Source: an uncultured Candidatus Saccharibacteria bacterium
GTDB lineage: Bacteria; Patescibacteriota; Saccharimonadia; Saccharimonadales; Saccharimonadaceae
Assembly (NCBI GenBank): GCA_947253995.1
Contig: CAMYBM010000014.1
Location: 1-11,629 of the forward strand
Reading direction: 5' to 3'
DNA length: 11,629 bases
The notes beneath the pieces are model-generated. The model searched no databases. It was not told the origin of the DNA and saw only the letters and a program-made list of their open reading frames with translations. Positions 5,634-11,629 of this stretch are shown one piece after another (position 1 is the first letter of the stretch; every line of letters starts with the position of its first letter). The translations under genes were made by a program, and so were the position numbers.

Positions 5634-6186
5634 ATTGCCCTTCCTGATAATTATTATAAACAGCTACCACTCGATCAAGAACTTCTCCCCTTGAGCCTTC
5701 ACCGTCAATATGCACCACAGCCGCTCCCCGACCGGCATAATAATCCAAAATCGGCAACGTATCGCTCCGATAACCTTCTAGCCGATGTTCAACCACATCA
5801 TGCGCATCATCAAGACGGCCACGTTTTGCCAACCGCCGGAATACCTCCGCAGACGATACATCCAGCACAATTACGAGCTTAACAATTTCTTCGTTGCAAC
5901 GCTGCTCGCCATAGTGTGATAAAGCTTCGGCTTGGTCGATACTTCGCGGATAACCATCCAAAATAGTCCCATCGAGATGGTCACAATCGTCTAAGTTGCG
6001 AAAAACGATCTGATTCACTAACGACGGCGGCACCAACTCACCCTGAGTCATAATGTCTGTAATCTGAGGATTGTTAACTGCACGTAACAGGCGTCCTGCA
6101 CTCAGCCACTTAAGCCCATAGCATACAGCCAACAATTGACTCTGTACCGACTTGCCAGCGCCGGCTGGGCCGAGCAATAAAATCAT
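5620..6186 (-). CDS. adk: Adenylate kinase, short lid-less form
   Basis: Interconverts ATP + AMP and 2 ADP in the cytoplasm. The P-loop GPAGAGKS covers residues 6-13. The NMP-binding segment LSAGRLLR (28-35) has Arg where most Adk have Asp (TGDLLR). DGYPRS (77-82) carries the conserved Arg. KRGRLDD (121-127) and the following helix lead straight on without the 25-30-residue LID or Cys4 zinc insert. At 188 residues it is the short type. Its ATG overlaps the yqeY stop by four bases (ATGA), and its 3' end overlaps map, so all three are probably translated as one coupled unit. A related P-loop nucleoside monophosphate kinase cannot be fully excluded, but the map neighbour and DGYPRS favour Adk. 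Confidence 0.9.
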   Translation of the reverse strand: MILLLGPAGAGKSVQSQLLAVCYGLKWLSAGRLLRAVNNPQITDIMTQGELVPPSLVNQIVFRNLDDCDHLDGTILDGYPRSIDQAEALSHYGEQRCNEEIVKLVIVLDVSSAEVFRRLAKRGRLDDAHDVVEHRLEGYRSDTLPILDYYAGRGAAVVHIDGEGSRGEVLDRVVAVYNNYQEGQYENH

Positions 6187-6632
6187 TGTGCAAATCCCCG
6201 CTTAACAGCGGCCGCGATATCACCACCGGTCGCTTGGTGTCCAACTTTGGCACGCACAGTAGCAATTACCCGCCCAAAATCTTTAGCGGTAAAATTGTTC
6301 TCCGCTATAGTCTGAGCAACAACCTCATCCAACTCTTTAGCAGAGAGCGGCTTCGGCAAATACGCCGCCAGAATGTCACGCTGCGCCTGTTCGGCAGCAG
6401 CGCGCGCCGTATCCCCCGCTTGTTGATAGATGGCGATGGCATCATCACGCTGCTTCACCTGCGCAGCCACTACGTCCAGCACTTGGTCTGTAGTCAAATC
6501 AGCTCGGTTGCCTAGCTCAACCTTTTTATACTGCATAGCTGACTTCAGCCCACTAATCGTTAACTTGCGCACCTCGTCGTGTGCCAACATGGCAGCCTTA
6601 AAATCTGCTTGTATCTGCTCAATTATATTCAT
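6183..6632 (-). CDS. yqeY: GatB/YqeY domain protein
   Basis: A 149-residue stand-alone YqeY protein, the family's usual length. Members resemble the tRNA-binding tail of the GatB amidotransferase subunit; the exact role is unsettled, with a link to tRNA-dependent amidation proposed. Visible marks are MNIIEQIQADFKAAML at the start, R-KLTISGLKSAMQ (22-34), the RDILAAYLPKPLS stretch in the middle, and GHQATGGDIAAAV near the end in place of the common GRADGG. The frame extends nine codons upstream, but 6632 is where family members start. An extended -10 box lies six bases before this ATG. Its stop overlaps the adk start. Confidence 0.92.
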   Translation of the reverse strand: MNIIEQIQADFKAAMLAHDEVRKLTISGLKSAMQYKKVELGNRADLTTDQVLDVVAAQVKQRDDAIAIYQQAGDTARAAAEQAQRDILAAYLPKPLSAKELDEVVAQTIAENNFTAKDFGRVIATVRAKVGHQATGGDIAAAVKRGFAQ

Positions 6633-6638
6633 ACTGCT

Positions 6639-6647
6639 ATTGTAGCA
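6639..6647 (-). promoter_or_regulatory. Extended -10 promoter of yqeY-adk-map
   Basis: Minus strand TGC-TACAAT, with TACAAT at 6639-6644. The -35 position reads TGCGAC (6662-6667), only a partial match. The start would fall on or next to the A of the ATG at 6632, so the mRNA would be leaderless. No Shine-Dalgarno is seen. The promoter occupies the short gap after the preceding lipoprotein gene, and no terminator was found between them. Confidence 0.6.
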
Positions 6648-6680
6648 TGAAACTAGCACTCGTCGCAGCCGGTCAATCTG

Positions 6681-8126
6681 TTAGTTGCCGAACTTCTCTT
6701 TAGCAGTTTTGACTAACCGATCGTAAGCCCGCATGGTAGGCTCATAATTATCTACACAAGACGCTAGCGATTTGTTGTATGGTGCAACTTCTTCCAAGTA
6801 AAACAATTGACGCAAATAATCTGATGCTGAATCATTTAACCCCAAAAGTTGCGCGCGCATGCCCTCTATATTGGATTGGTTACGTCCAATATGTCTAATC
6901 ATTTCTTTGGCATCGTTATTTAACACCTCTTCCGTCAATCCAAATTTATTGGCTACACGGACAATTTCATTATCTTTAGCCCGCAACGGGCGATCGACAT
7001 CGTGTAACACTACGCGAAACGGTAGACTATCGTGGTTAACTGTGCGTAATACCTTGGCATATAGCGCAATATCTTGCCCTGCATCAAGGAAAGCTAGATC
7101 ATCATCGTAATTTTCTTGCTCCTGTTTAATCTTACGAAAATGCTCACCGTATCGATTGATCGCCTCTAAATTATCAACAAACACATCATACTTATTCGGG
7201 TCGTCACTTGATGGCAAAACTATCTGCGTTACCTGTTGGTAGCCTTTATCATCAAAGCGGCACTTGCCCCATACGCCAGACGGAGAAACGTGCACATCAT
7301 AGAACCCACCTTCATATAGCATCCAAGTAGCAATACTATACAGACTCTCAACGTTTGGCAGAGTATTGTTCATACTGACGATTTTATCCTTCATCCGCCC
7401 AGTATAATGGTACACCGTATAATCGCCACTATCGTTTTGAACACCATACGTGTCCATTGCAGTGCTATATGGCACTTTGACTATCTGGTAATTTTTTACA
7501 CTTGCGTCAACGCCTACTGCCTGCGCATCATCGCCATTATAGAAAGTATCGATGACATTATCAGCAAAAGCCTTCTGTGATTGATTAATATTATCTAAAT
7601 TTTCACGCCGATCAGCTGGCGCAATGTTCAGTGGGCCGTTGGCATTAAGTGCTGCAGCAATATAGTCTCCTATTTTGTCGCTATCTGCCATACCGTCAAC
7701 CAAATCATTCTTCAAGACCTTGCGATCGCTACCTTCGTCTGGATCGATTGCAGCAATCTGCTCTACTTCTGATCGAGTAACACCGCGCTCCATACCAATT
7801 CGATCTAGATTGCTAATTTTATTATTAGAATCCAACTTCGCTGGCTGCAACCAATTTTTATCTAGCAGCTGATCTAATGAGCAAGCGCCATAATCCGATG
7901 GCCCACCGTTCTTGTCCTCAGGCGAAAGCGCATTCTTCGCTTGGTCAAGTAAGTTACCGTTACGATGCGCGGCCCGCGTAACTTCGCTAGTGCCATACGG
8001 ATCAAGCAAAGATCCGCAACCACTCAGGCTAATTGCCATCAAACCAGCAACTGCCGCGCGCGCACATCGCTTTGCCACCGACAAATGGTTCTTATTTGAT
8101 ACGTGATTATTATAGCTATCTATCAT
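6681..8126 (-). CDS. Predicted lipoprotein B, paralogue of its upstream neighbour
   Basis: A 481-residue protein of unknown function. Residues 20-37 form a lipoprotein signal: basic KRCAR, a hydrophobic stretch, then lipobox LSGC with the acylated Cys at 37. It is probably anchored on the outer face of the membrane. The N-region before the signal is long, about 20 residues, but GGAG at 8134-8137 sits seven bases before this ATG, which supports it. It shares blocks with lipoprotein A: SLDQLLD..WL.P (83-95), GGFYDV..S.SGVWG (273-287), VLPS.D.P.KYDVF.D (303-318), H-x-x-DRPL (375-381), and VA.KFGLTE (391-399). The start lies four bases after the stop of A, so the two are co-transcribed. No enzyme motif is recognised. 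Confidence 0.85.
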   Translation of the reverse strand: MIDSYNNHVSNKNHLSVAKRCARAAVAGLMAISLSGCGSLLDPYGTSEVTRAAHRNGNLLDQAKNALSPEDKNGGPSDYGACSLDQLLDKNWLQPAKLDSNNKISNLDRIGMERGVTRSEVEQIAAIDPDEGSDRKVLKNDLVDGMADSDKIGDYIAAALNANGPLNIAPADRRENLDNINQSQKAFADNVIDTFYNGDDAQAVGVDASVKNYQIVKVPYSTAMDTYGVQNDSGDYTVYHYTGRMKDKIVSMNNTLPNVESLYSIATWMLYEGGFYDVHVSPSGVWGKCRFDDKGYQQVTQIVLPSSDDPNKYDVFVDNLEAINRYGEHFRKIKQEQENYDDDLAFLDAGQDIALYAKVLRTVNHDSLPFRVVLHDVDRPLRAKDNEIVRVANKFGLTEEVLNNDAKEMIRHIGRNQSNIEGMRAQLLGLNDSASDYLRQLFYLEEVAPYNKSLASCVDNYEPTMRAYDRLVKTAKEKFGN

Positions 8127-8130
8127 TCGA

Positions 8131-9612
8131 TTACTCCATCTCCTCGCGGAAATAGCCCGCTTTTAATTCGTTCGCTACCGATTCATCATACAACTTGATT
8201 AGATTATCAAAGCCTGTATCACTTTCATTCATCAGCTTAGCCGTTGGCAACAAGCGTGTCATGTAAAGCATCTCGCGCAAATCCTTTGGCTTGTAGCTTA
8301 ATAACGGTACCGCCTTGTTGAACAAATTGGCGCCCAACTGCGTCTGGTATTGCGCAACCATGCCATTATATTTATCTTCAACACGGCCAGCTAGAAAATC
8401 TTCCGTCAGCCCAAACTTAGTGGCAACCTTAGTCAACTCGTTATTTTTGCTACTGAGTGGGCGATCAATATTATGCAACACCACCTTGTATGGCAAATGA
8501 GTCTTGTTAGTACGGCGCAATTGGTCGGCAACGTAGGCTGGATTGCTCCACAAACCAACCAATTTATGCCTTAGCTTCTCCGATAGCTTTTCCGTATCGT
8601 CTTTTGGATCATCATTCGCTCGCCAAGCGTTACCAGTGCTAGCCGTATCAAAGGCTGAATAGCGCAATGGGAACCGGCTTAAATCGTTAGTATCATCAAT
8701 AAACACATCATACTTACCGGGTTCATCCAATGACGGCAGAATAACCTGCTGCACTTCAGCGTACCCATCTGGCGTCAAGCGCGTCGTACCCCATACTCCC
8801 GATTGCGAGTAACCAACGTCATAAAATCCACCTTGTTGCACCATCCATAAGCCAATACTGAAAAGTTTACGCTTGGCTTCATTTGACAAGTTGGTACCGT
8901 TATATCCCTCGGCTGGGTCGCCTTCTTGCAAAGTGTGCAACGGTAGCCAACGATTACCCAAAAGTGGTGACTCGTTGACTAAATTTGCAATTAAATCCTT
9001 GCGTGCAAGCGACATGCCGCCGTTATTAACAATGGCATACTTATCGGCAAGCTGGTTGACAGCATAAGCTGCCCGCTCATCGTCTCGGGACAAGTCATGA
9101 ATCTTCAGACCAGCGTCAGGGTTGCCACAATCGAACACCGTATTTTCAAAATCACCCGTACCCTTTTGATCAAACGTATCCGCATCAATGGTATTTGGCA
9201 ATGCCTTAATTGCTTGTTGGACTTCTGGCTTAATGGTGTAGTCAAGGTTATTATTCGGCTGGGCAAATGATTCGGCGCCCGATTTTGGATCGAAGCCTTT
9301 AATATCCGCCTGCGGCGTCAACCAATGCGCGTCAAGCAGTTGATCCAACGATTGCGTAGCATAAAATCCACCATTAGGATTGCTTGAATCAGTTGCTGGC
9401 TTCTTCTCTGCCTTAACATCACCTGGATCAGGCTCATCTGCTGCGTCTGGTTGGCTAATGCCGTGCTCGTTTGTCCCAAACGGATTAATGATTGAGCTAC
9501 AGCCACCCAAACTTAAAGCAGTCAGCACTGCCATAGTGCCGGCAGCTAACCGATATTTCATGTTATTACGCCGATCAGTGTACACCTCGCGGTTCAAACT
9601 ACAATCTCTCAT
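8131..9612 (-). CDS. Predicted lipoprotein A, paralogue of lipoprotein B
   Basis: A 493-residue protein of unknown function. The signal is about residues 18-38, with lipobox LGGC and Cys 38, followed by an Asp/Glu/Pro/Lys-rich linker (about 48-80) typical of a tether. Shared blocks with B are SLDQLLD..WL.P (88-100), GGFYDV..S.SGVWG (261-275), ILPSLDEPGKYDVFID (291-306), HNIDRPL (380-386), and VATKFGLTE (396-404). The ATG at 9612 has GGGAG 11 bases upstream and a promoter beyond. A second ATG at 9561 would give a more standard signal peptide (MKYRLAAG...) but lacks a Shine-Dalgarno, so the start is uncertain by 17 codons. It is first of a two-gene unit with B. Confidence 0.85.
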   Translation of the reverse strand: MRDCSLNREVYTDRRNNMKYRLAAGTMAVLTALSLGGCSSIINPFGTNEHGISQPDAADEPDPGDVKAEKKPATDSSNPNGGFYATQSLDQLLDAHWLTPQADIKGFDPKSGAESFAQPNNNLDYTIKPEVQQAIKALPNTIDADTFDQKGTGDFENTVFDCGNPDAGLKIHDLSRDDERAAYAVNQLADKYAIVNNGGMSLARKDLIANLVNESPLLGNRWLPLHTLQEGDPAEGYNGTNLSNEAKRKLFSIGLWMVQQGGFYDVGYSQSGVWGTTRLTPDGYAEVQQVILPSLDEPGKYDVFIDDTNDLSRFPLRYSAFDTASTGNAWRANDDPKDDTEKLSEKLRHKLVGLWSNPAYVADQLRRTNKTHLPYKVVLHNIDRPLSSKNNELTKVATKFGLTEDFLAGRVEDKYNGMVAQYQTQLGANLFNKAVPLLSYKPKDLREMLYMTRLLPTAKLMNESDTGFDNLIKLYDESVANELKAGYFREEME

Positions 9613-9623
9613 TTTTGCCGAAT

Positions 9624-9628
9624 CTCCC
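9624..9628 (-). promoter_or_regulatory. Ribosome binding site for lipoprotein A
   Basis: Minus strand AAGGGAG, 11 bases before the ATG at 9612. It favours this start over the internal ATG at 9561, which has none. Confidence 0.5.
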
Positions 9629-9645
9629 TTGCATTATGTGTACGT

Positions 9646-9674
9646 ATAATAACATATTTTGCTAATTAGCGCAA
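9646..9674 (-). promoter_or_regulatory. Promoter of the lipoprotein pair
   Basis: Minus strand: -35 TTGCGC (9669-9674), 17-base spacer, extended TGT-TATTAT (-10 at 9646-9651). The start is expected near 9639, giving a leader of about 27 nt. Confidence 0.7.
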
Positions 9675-9682
9675 GCGAAACC

Positions 9683-9710
9683 AAAAACACCGCCCCTAAA
9701 GCGGCGGTGT
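9683..9710 (-). terminator. Intrinsic terminator of rpsU
   Basis: An 8-bp GC-rich stem (9687-9694 with 9703-9710) with an 8-base loop, and five T on the minus strand (9683-9687). It separates rpsU from the lipoprotein promoter. Confidence 0.85.
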
Positions 9711-9728
9711 ATGACAACGCTCTCGCCT

Positions 9729-9953
9729 CTAATGAGCGCGAGCTAAGCCAAGGCGAATCTGCAAAGTCTTCTCAGCCTTGCGCTGATCGCGGATGATGGC
9801 ACTGTTGCGACGATCGCGTTTGCTAATTGGCTTGCTAAAACGTTGAGCAGATTTGGCTTTGGTAATTACGCCAGACTGTAATACTCGACGATTGAAACGT
9901 CGCAGTAAGTTTTCGTTAGCCTCATGGGCATCTTTTCTCTTCACTGTAATCAT
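9729..9953 (-). CDS. rpsU: 30S ribosomal protein bS21
   Basis: A 74-residue, strongly basic small-subunit protein. It has the bS21 layout: short beta start (MITVKRKDAHEANENLLRRF), an Arg-rich helix, then the KPISKRDRRNSA segment and a basic C-terminal tail. bS21 sits near the anti-Shine-Dalgarno end of 16S rRNA and helps initiation. It has its own promoter and terminator. The -10 box is nine bases from the ATG, so the mRNA would carry at most a few bases of leader and no Shine-Dalgarno. Confidence 0.93.
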   Translation of the reverse strand: MITVKRKDAHEANENLLRRFNRRVLQSGVITKAKSAQRFSKPISKRDRRNSAIIRDQRKAEKTLQIRLGLARAH

Positions 9954-9962
9954 ATAGACTGT

Positions 9963-9991
9963 ATTTTACCAAATATTCCAGCGTTTGGCAA
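9963..9991 (-). promoter_or_regulatory. Promoter of rpsU
   Basis: Minus strand: -35 TTGCCA (9986-9991), 17-base spacer, extended TGG-TAAAAT (-10 at 9963-9968). The expected start near 9956 leaves two or three bases before the ATG at 9953. The remaining stretch 9992-10073 shows no convincing terminator for the gene upstream. Confidence 0.75.
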
Positions 9992-10073
9992 GGTATTTAT
10001 AGCAGGCATAAGACCATGCGACTTAGCGGACGCTAGCATACAACGCATAATAAACAAGTGATGTCCTCTATGG

Positions 10074-11629
10074 CTAATTTTGTAGCGGCGGCGTAAGAGC
10101 GACGCGGAAGGCGTCGGTGTCGTCAACATAAGCAGATATATTATTGGCGTAAAACAATCCTGCTCGCAATCCATAGCCGTAGTACCCACCACGTCTAAAC
10201 CACTTAAAGGACGAGTATACAAAATAAGAGTAATTACCATTCCACTGAGTTCCACTATCACTATGACCGTTGTTAGTTTCGTAGAGAGCCTGACCACCAC
10301 AAGTATCAAAAGTACAATCGTTCGGTTCAGTAAAATTATAATTGTTAACATATGGCGGATGAGCAGATTTACTAAAATATTCGTCATCGGTACTAGAATT
10401 ATTTAAGTCACTAGTATAGCTAGCAGCAGCAAATTCCCAGCCGCCGCCAGCCATATCATAGATGCCAGTTGGGTTGTTGGTGGTGCTGGCGAGTTGGCCA
10501 AGAGTGCCGTTGTAGGCACGAGTGCCGTCGCTACTACAAGCTTGTTGAGTACCAAGTGAACCGGTACTAATATTTTTGTAAGTTATATACGATTCTGTTG
10601 TATTAGCAGAATATGAGCCAGTATCTCCATTAGCATATGGACCGCAACCAGTAGTACCAGAACTAATATTATTATGTCCTGTACCATTAGCATTAATTTG
10701 GACACCATTATAGCCGACACCATACTTACTGGCACTTAAGTAAGTGGCGGCACCCCAGTCATTGTTATTTACCATATGAGAACTGAGCCTAGCTAGATGA
10801 TGGCTATTTTGCGGAGAGATGACATTGTTTCCGCCGACATTTTGCGGGTCATCAACACCAAAAGACTTAGCCATTGAGTATAAAGCGCCAAGGTGACCAC
10901 TTTCATTGCCATAATCACTATCATCATTATAATCAACATAATAACCCGATATATGGGCTTCATTTGGCAACACAGTTGGCTGTTTAGCAGTGCCAGTCGT
11001 CTCAAACTTACCAAACCAAATACCGTTGAGCTCTTTCTTGCCAAAGCTAAAAGCCGGGTGAGTGGACCACGTAGATACCTCACCGCCTGTCAGAGGTAGT
11101 TCACGGCTGACACCACACTCAGTGCGGTAATCCTTGCCATTGCCAGTCTTGCAGGCCAGTGGGCGCTTCTTTGGGGTCTTGATATTCTCAAATTTAATAT
11201 CAAAATTCTGCTCCTTAACTGGTTTGTCCGTACCATCACGACGCATTACCTCGTAGGCGTAACGTGGGACGTAGACCCAGAATCCGAGGATATCAGCCTT
11301 GTCAACCACCTTATCTTTGCCTTGGTATTTAACGAGTGCGTCTTTCTTGACCGTAATAGCATTGGCCCATTGTTTTTTACCATAATCATACCAGTTACCC
11401 TTGGCGCCTTTATCTTCCGGCTTCGCGAGACTGGTCCATTGGGCGTTGGTGGTGGTACCGGTGTACTTTACTGGTATCATGTTTCTATCAAGGTTAACCA
11501 AGCAAGAGCTGCTGTTATCACCCGAACGACACACCTCTGATGGGTCGATTTTTGCTGTGCGCCGTGGCCAATCAACTGGCTTTGGGGCTGGTTTAGCGGT
11601 GACGGTATAGGTAATGGTAGTTTGGTAAG
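10074..11629 (-). CDS. Large surface protein with FGE/C-type-lectin-like C-terminus, cut by the right edge
   Basis: The frame stays open to the window edge, so the N-terminus, with any signal or anchor, is missing; the GTG at 11534 is an internal Val, not a start. The edge reads YQTTITYTVTAKPAPKP, a beta strand plus Pro-rich linker. The visible part has FWVYVPRYAYEV (about 11266-11286), IWFGKFETTG (about 10993-11022) and SHMVNNNDWGAATYLSASKYG (about 10720-10782), then a long Asn/Ser/Thr/Gly-rich stretch. GIYDMAGGGWEFAA (about 10425-10466) follows, and the end is FRRGGYYGYG...AFRVAL. This ladder is the one seen in FGE-sulfatase/SUMF1-like proteins of Patescibacteria, Firmicutes and their phages. 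The fold is used both by enzymes and by diversified binding proteins. No catalytic Cys pair of true FGE is evident, so an adhesin or ligand-binding role is more likely. The last 35 codons resemble a variable region. Confidence 0.75.
   Translation of the reverse strand, partial: YQTTITYTVTAKPAPKPVDWPRRTAKIDPSEVCRSGDNSSSCLVNLDRNMIPVKYTGTTTNAQWTSLAKPEDKGAKGNWYDYGKKQWANAITVKKDALVKYQGKDKVVDKADILGFWVYVPRYAYEVMRRDGTDKPVKEQNFDIKFENIKTPKKRPLACKTGNGKDYRTECGVSRELPLTGGEVSTWSTHPAFSFGKKELNGIWFGKFETTGTAKQPTVLPNEAHISGYYVDYNDDSDYGNESGHLGALYSMAKSFGVDDPQNVGGNNVISPQNSHHLARLSSHMVNNNDWGAATYLSASKYGVGYNGVQINANGTGHNNISSGTTGCGPYANGDTGSYSANTTESYITYKNISTGSLGTQQACSSDGTRAYNGTLGQLASTTNNPTGIYDMAGGGWEFAAASYTSDLNNSSTDDEYFSKSAHPPYVNNYNFTEPNDCTFDTCGGQALYETNNGHSDSGTQWNGNYSYFVYSSFKWFRRGGYYGYGLRAGLFYANNISAYVDDTDAFRVALTPPLQN
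10100..10116. repeat. Short inverted repeat at the end of the surface-protein gene
   Basis: CGACGC/GCGTCG (10100-10105 with 10111-10116) with a 5-base loop, inside the codons for DAFRV at the 3' end of the putative variable region. The gene's last 30 or so bases are GC-rich. Confidence 0.4.

Noticed and set aside
9950..10387. Hydrophobic 145-residue frame on the minus strand, membrane-protein-like
   Set aside because: It lies largely within the coding part of the surface protein in another frame. The Ile/Leu/Thr richness comes from shifted Asn/Tyr/Ser codons, and it has no promoter or ribosome binding site of its own.
11532..11534. GTG at 11534 as start of the surface protein gene
   Set aside because: The frame is open without a stop to the window edge and no Shine-Dalgarno precedes this GTG, so it is an internal Val codon of a truncated gene.

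Overview
The window looks like a piece of a small, streamlined bacterial genome, most likely a Patescibacteria/CPR member and perhaps Saccharibacteria. This is an inference from three things: the short single-domain housekeeping proteins, the tightly overlapping genes, and a large Asn/Ser/Thr/Gly-rich surface protein with an FGE/C-type-lectin-like end of the sort common in that group. The genetic code is standard. No rRNA, tRNA, CRISPR array or insertion sequence was seen.

Layout. The left edge (1-34, minus) holds the first codons of an unidentified gene with a good promoter. lysS (lysyl-tRNA synthetase) follows on the minus strand at 283-1785 and ends in a clear terminator. From 1821 to about 4840 the strand switches. 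Four plus-strand genes of about 200 codons stand in tandem, and each is a complete transcription unit: TTGACA promoter, about 50-nt leader with a strong GGAGG site, CDS and hairpin terminator. The next -35 box lies within a few bases of the preceding terminator. The four proteins are very divergent but share N- and C-terminal signatures, so they are read here as one paralogous family of unknown function. This is the most novel part of the window.

From 4851 onward everything is minus strand. In transcription order it runs: the partial surface protein (10074 to the right edge); rpsU (bS21, 9729-9953) with its own promoter and terminator; two tandem paralogous lipoproteins (8131-9612 and 6681-8126); then yqeY, adk and map (6632 down to 4851), whose coding ends overlap by 4 and 14 bases. 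The yqeY-adk-map genes and lysS serve amide transfer or tRNA quality, nucleotide balance, N-terminal Met removal and tRNA charging. The lipoproteins and the surface protein face the outside of the cell.

Two styles of gene start coexist. lysS, yqeY and rpsU have extended -10 promoters placed so that the mRNA would begin at or within a few bases of the ATG (leaderless or nearly so). The four cassette genes, the lipoprotein pair and the left-edge gene have real leaders with Shine-Dalgarno sites. The cassette leaders also share sequence and spacing, which suggests common regulation.
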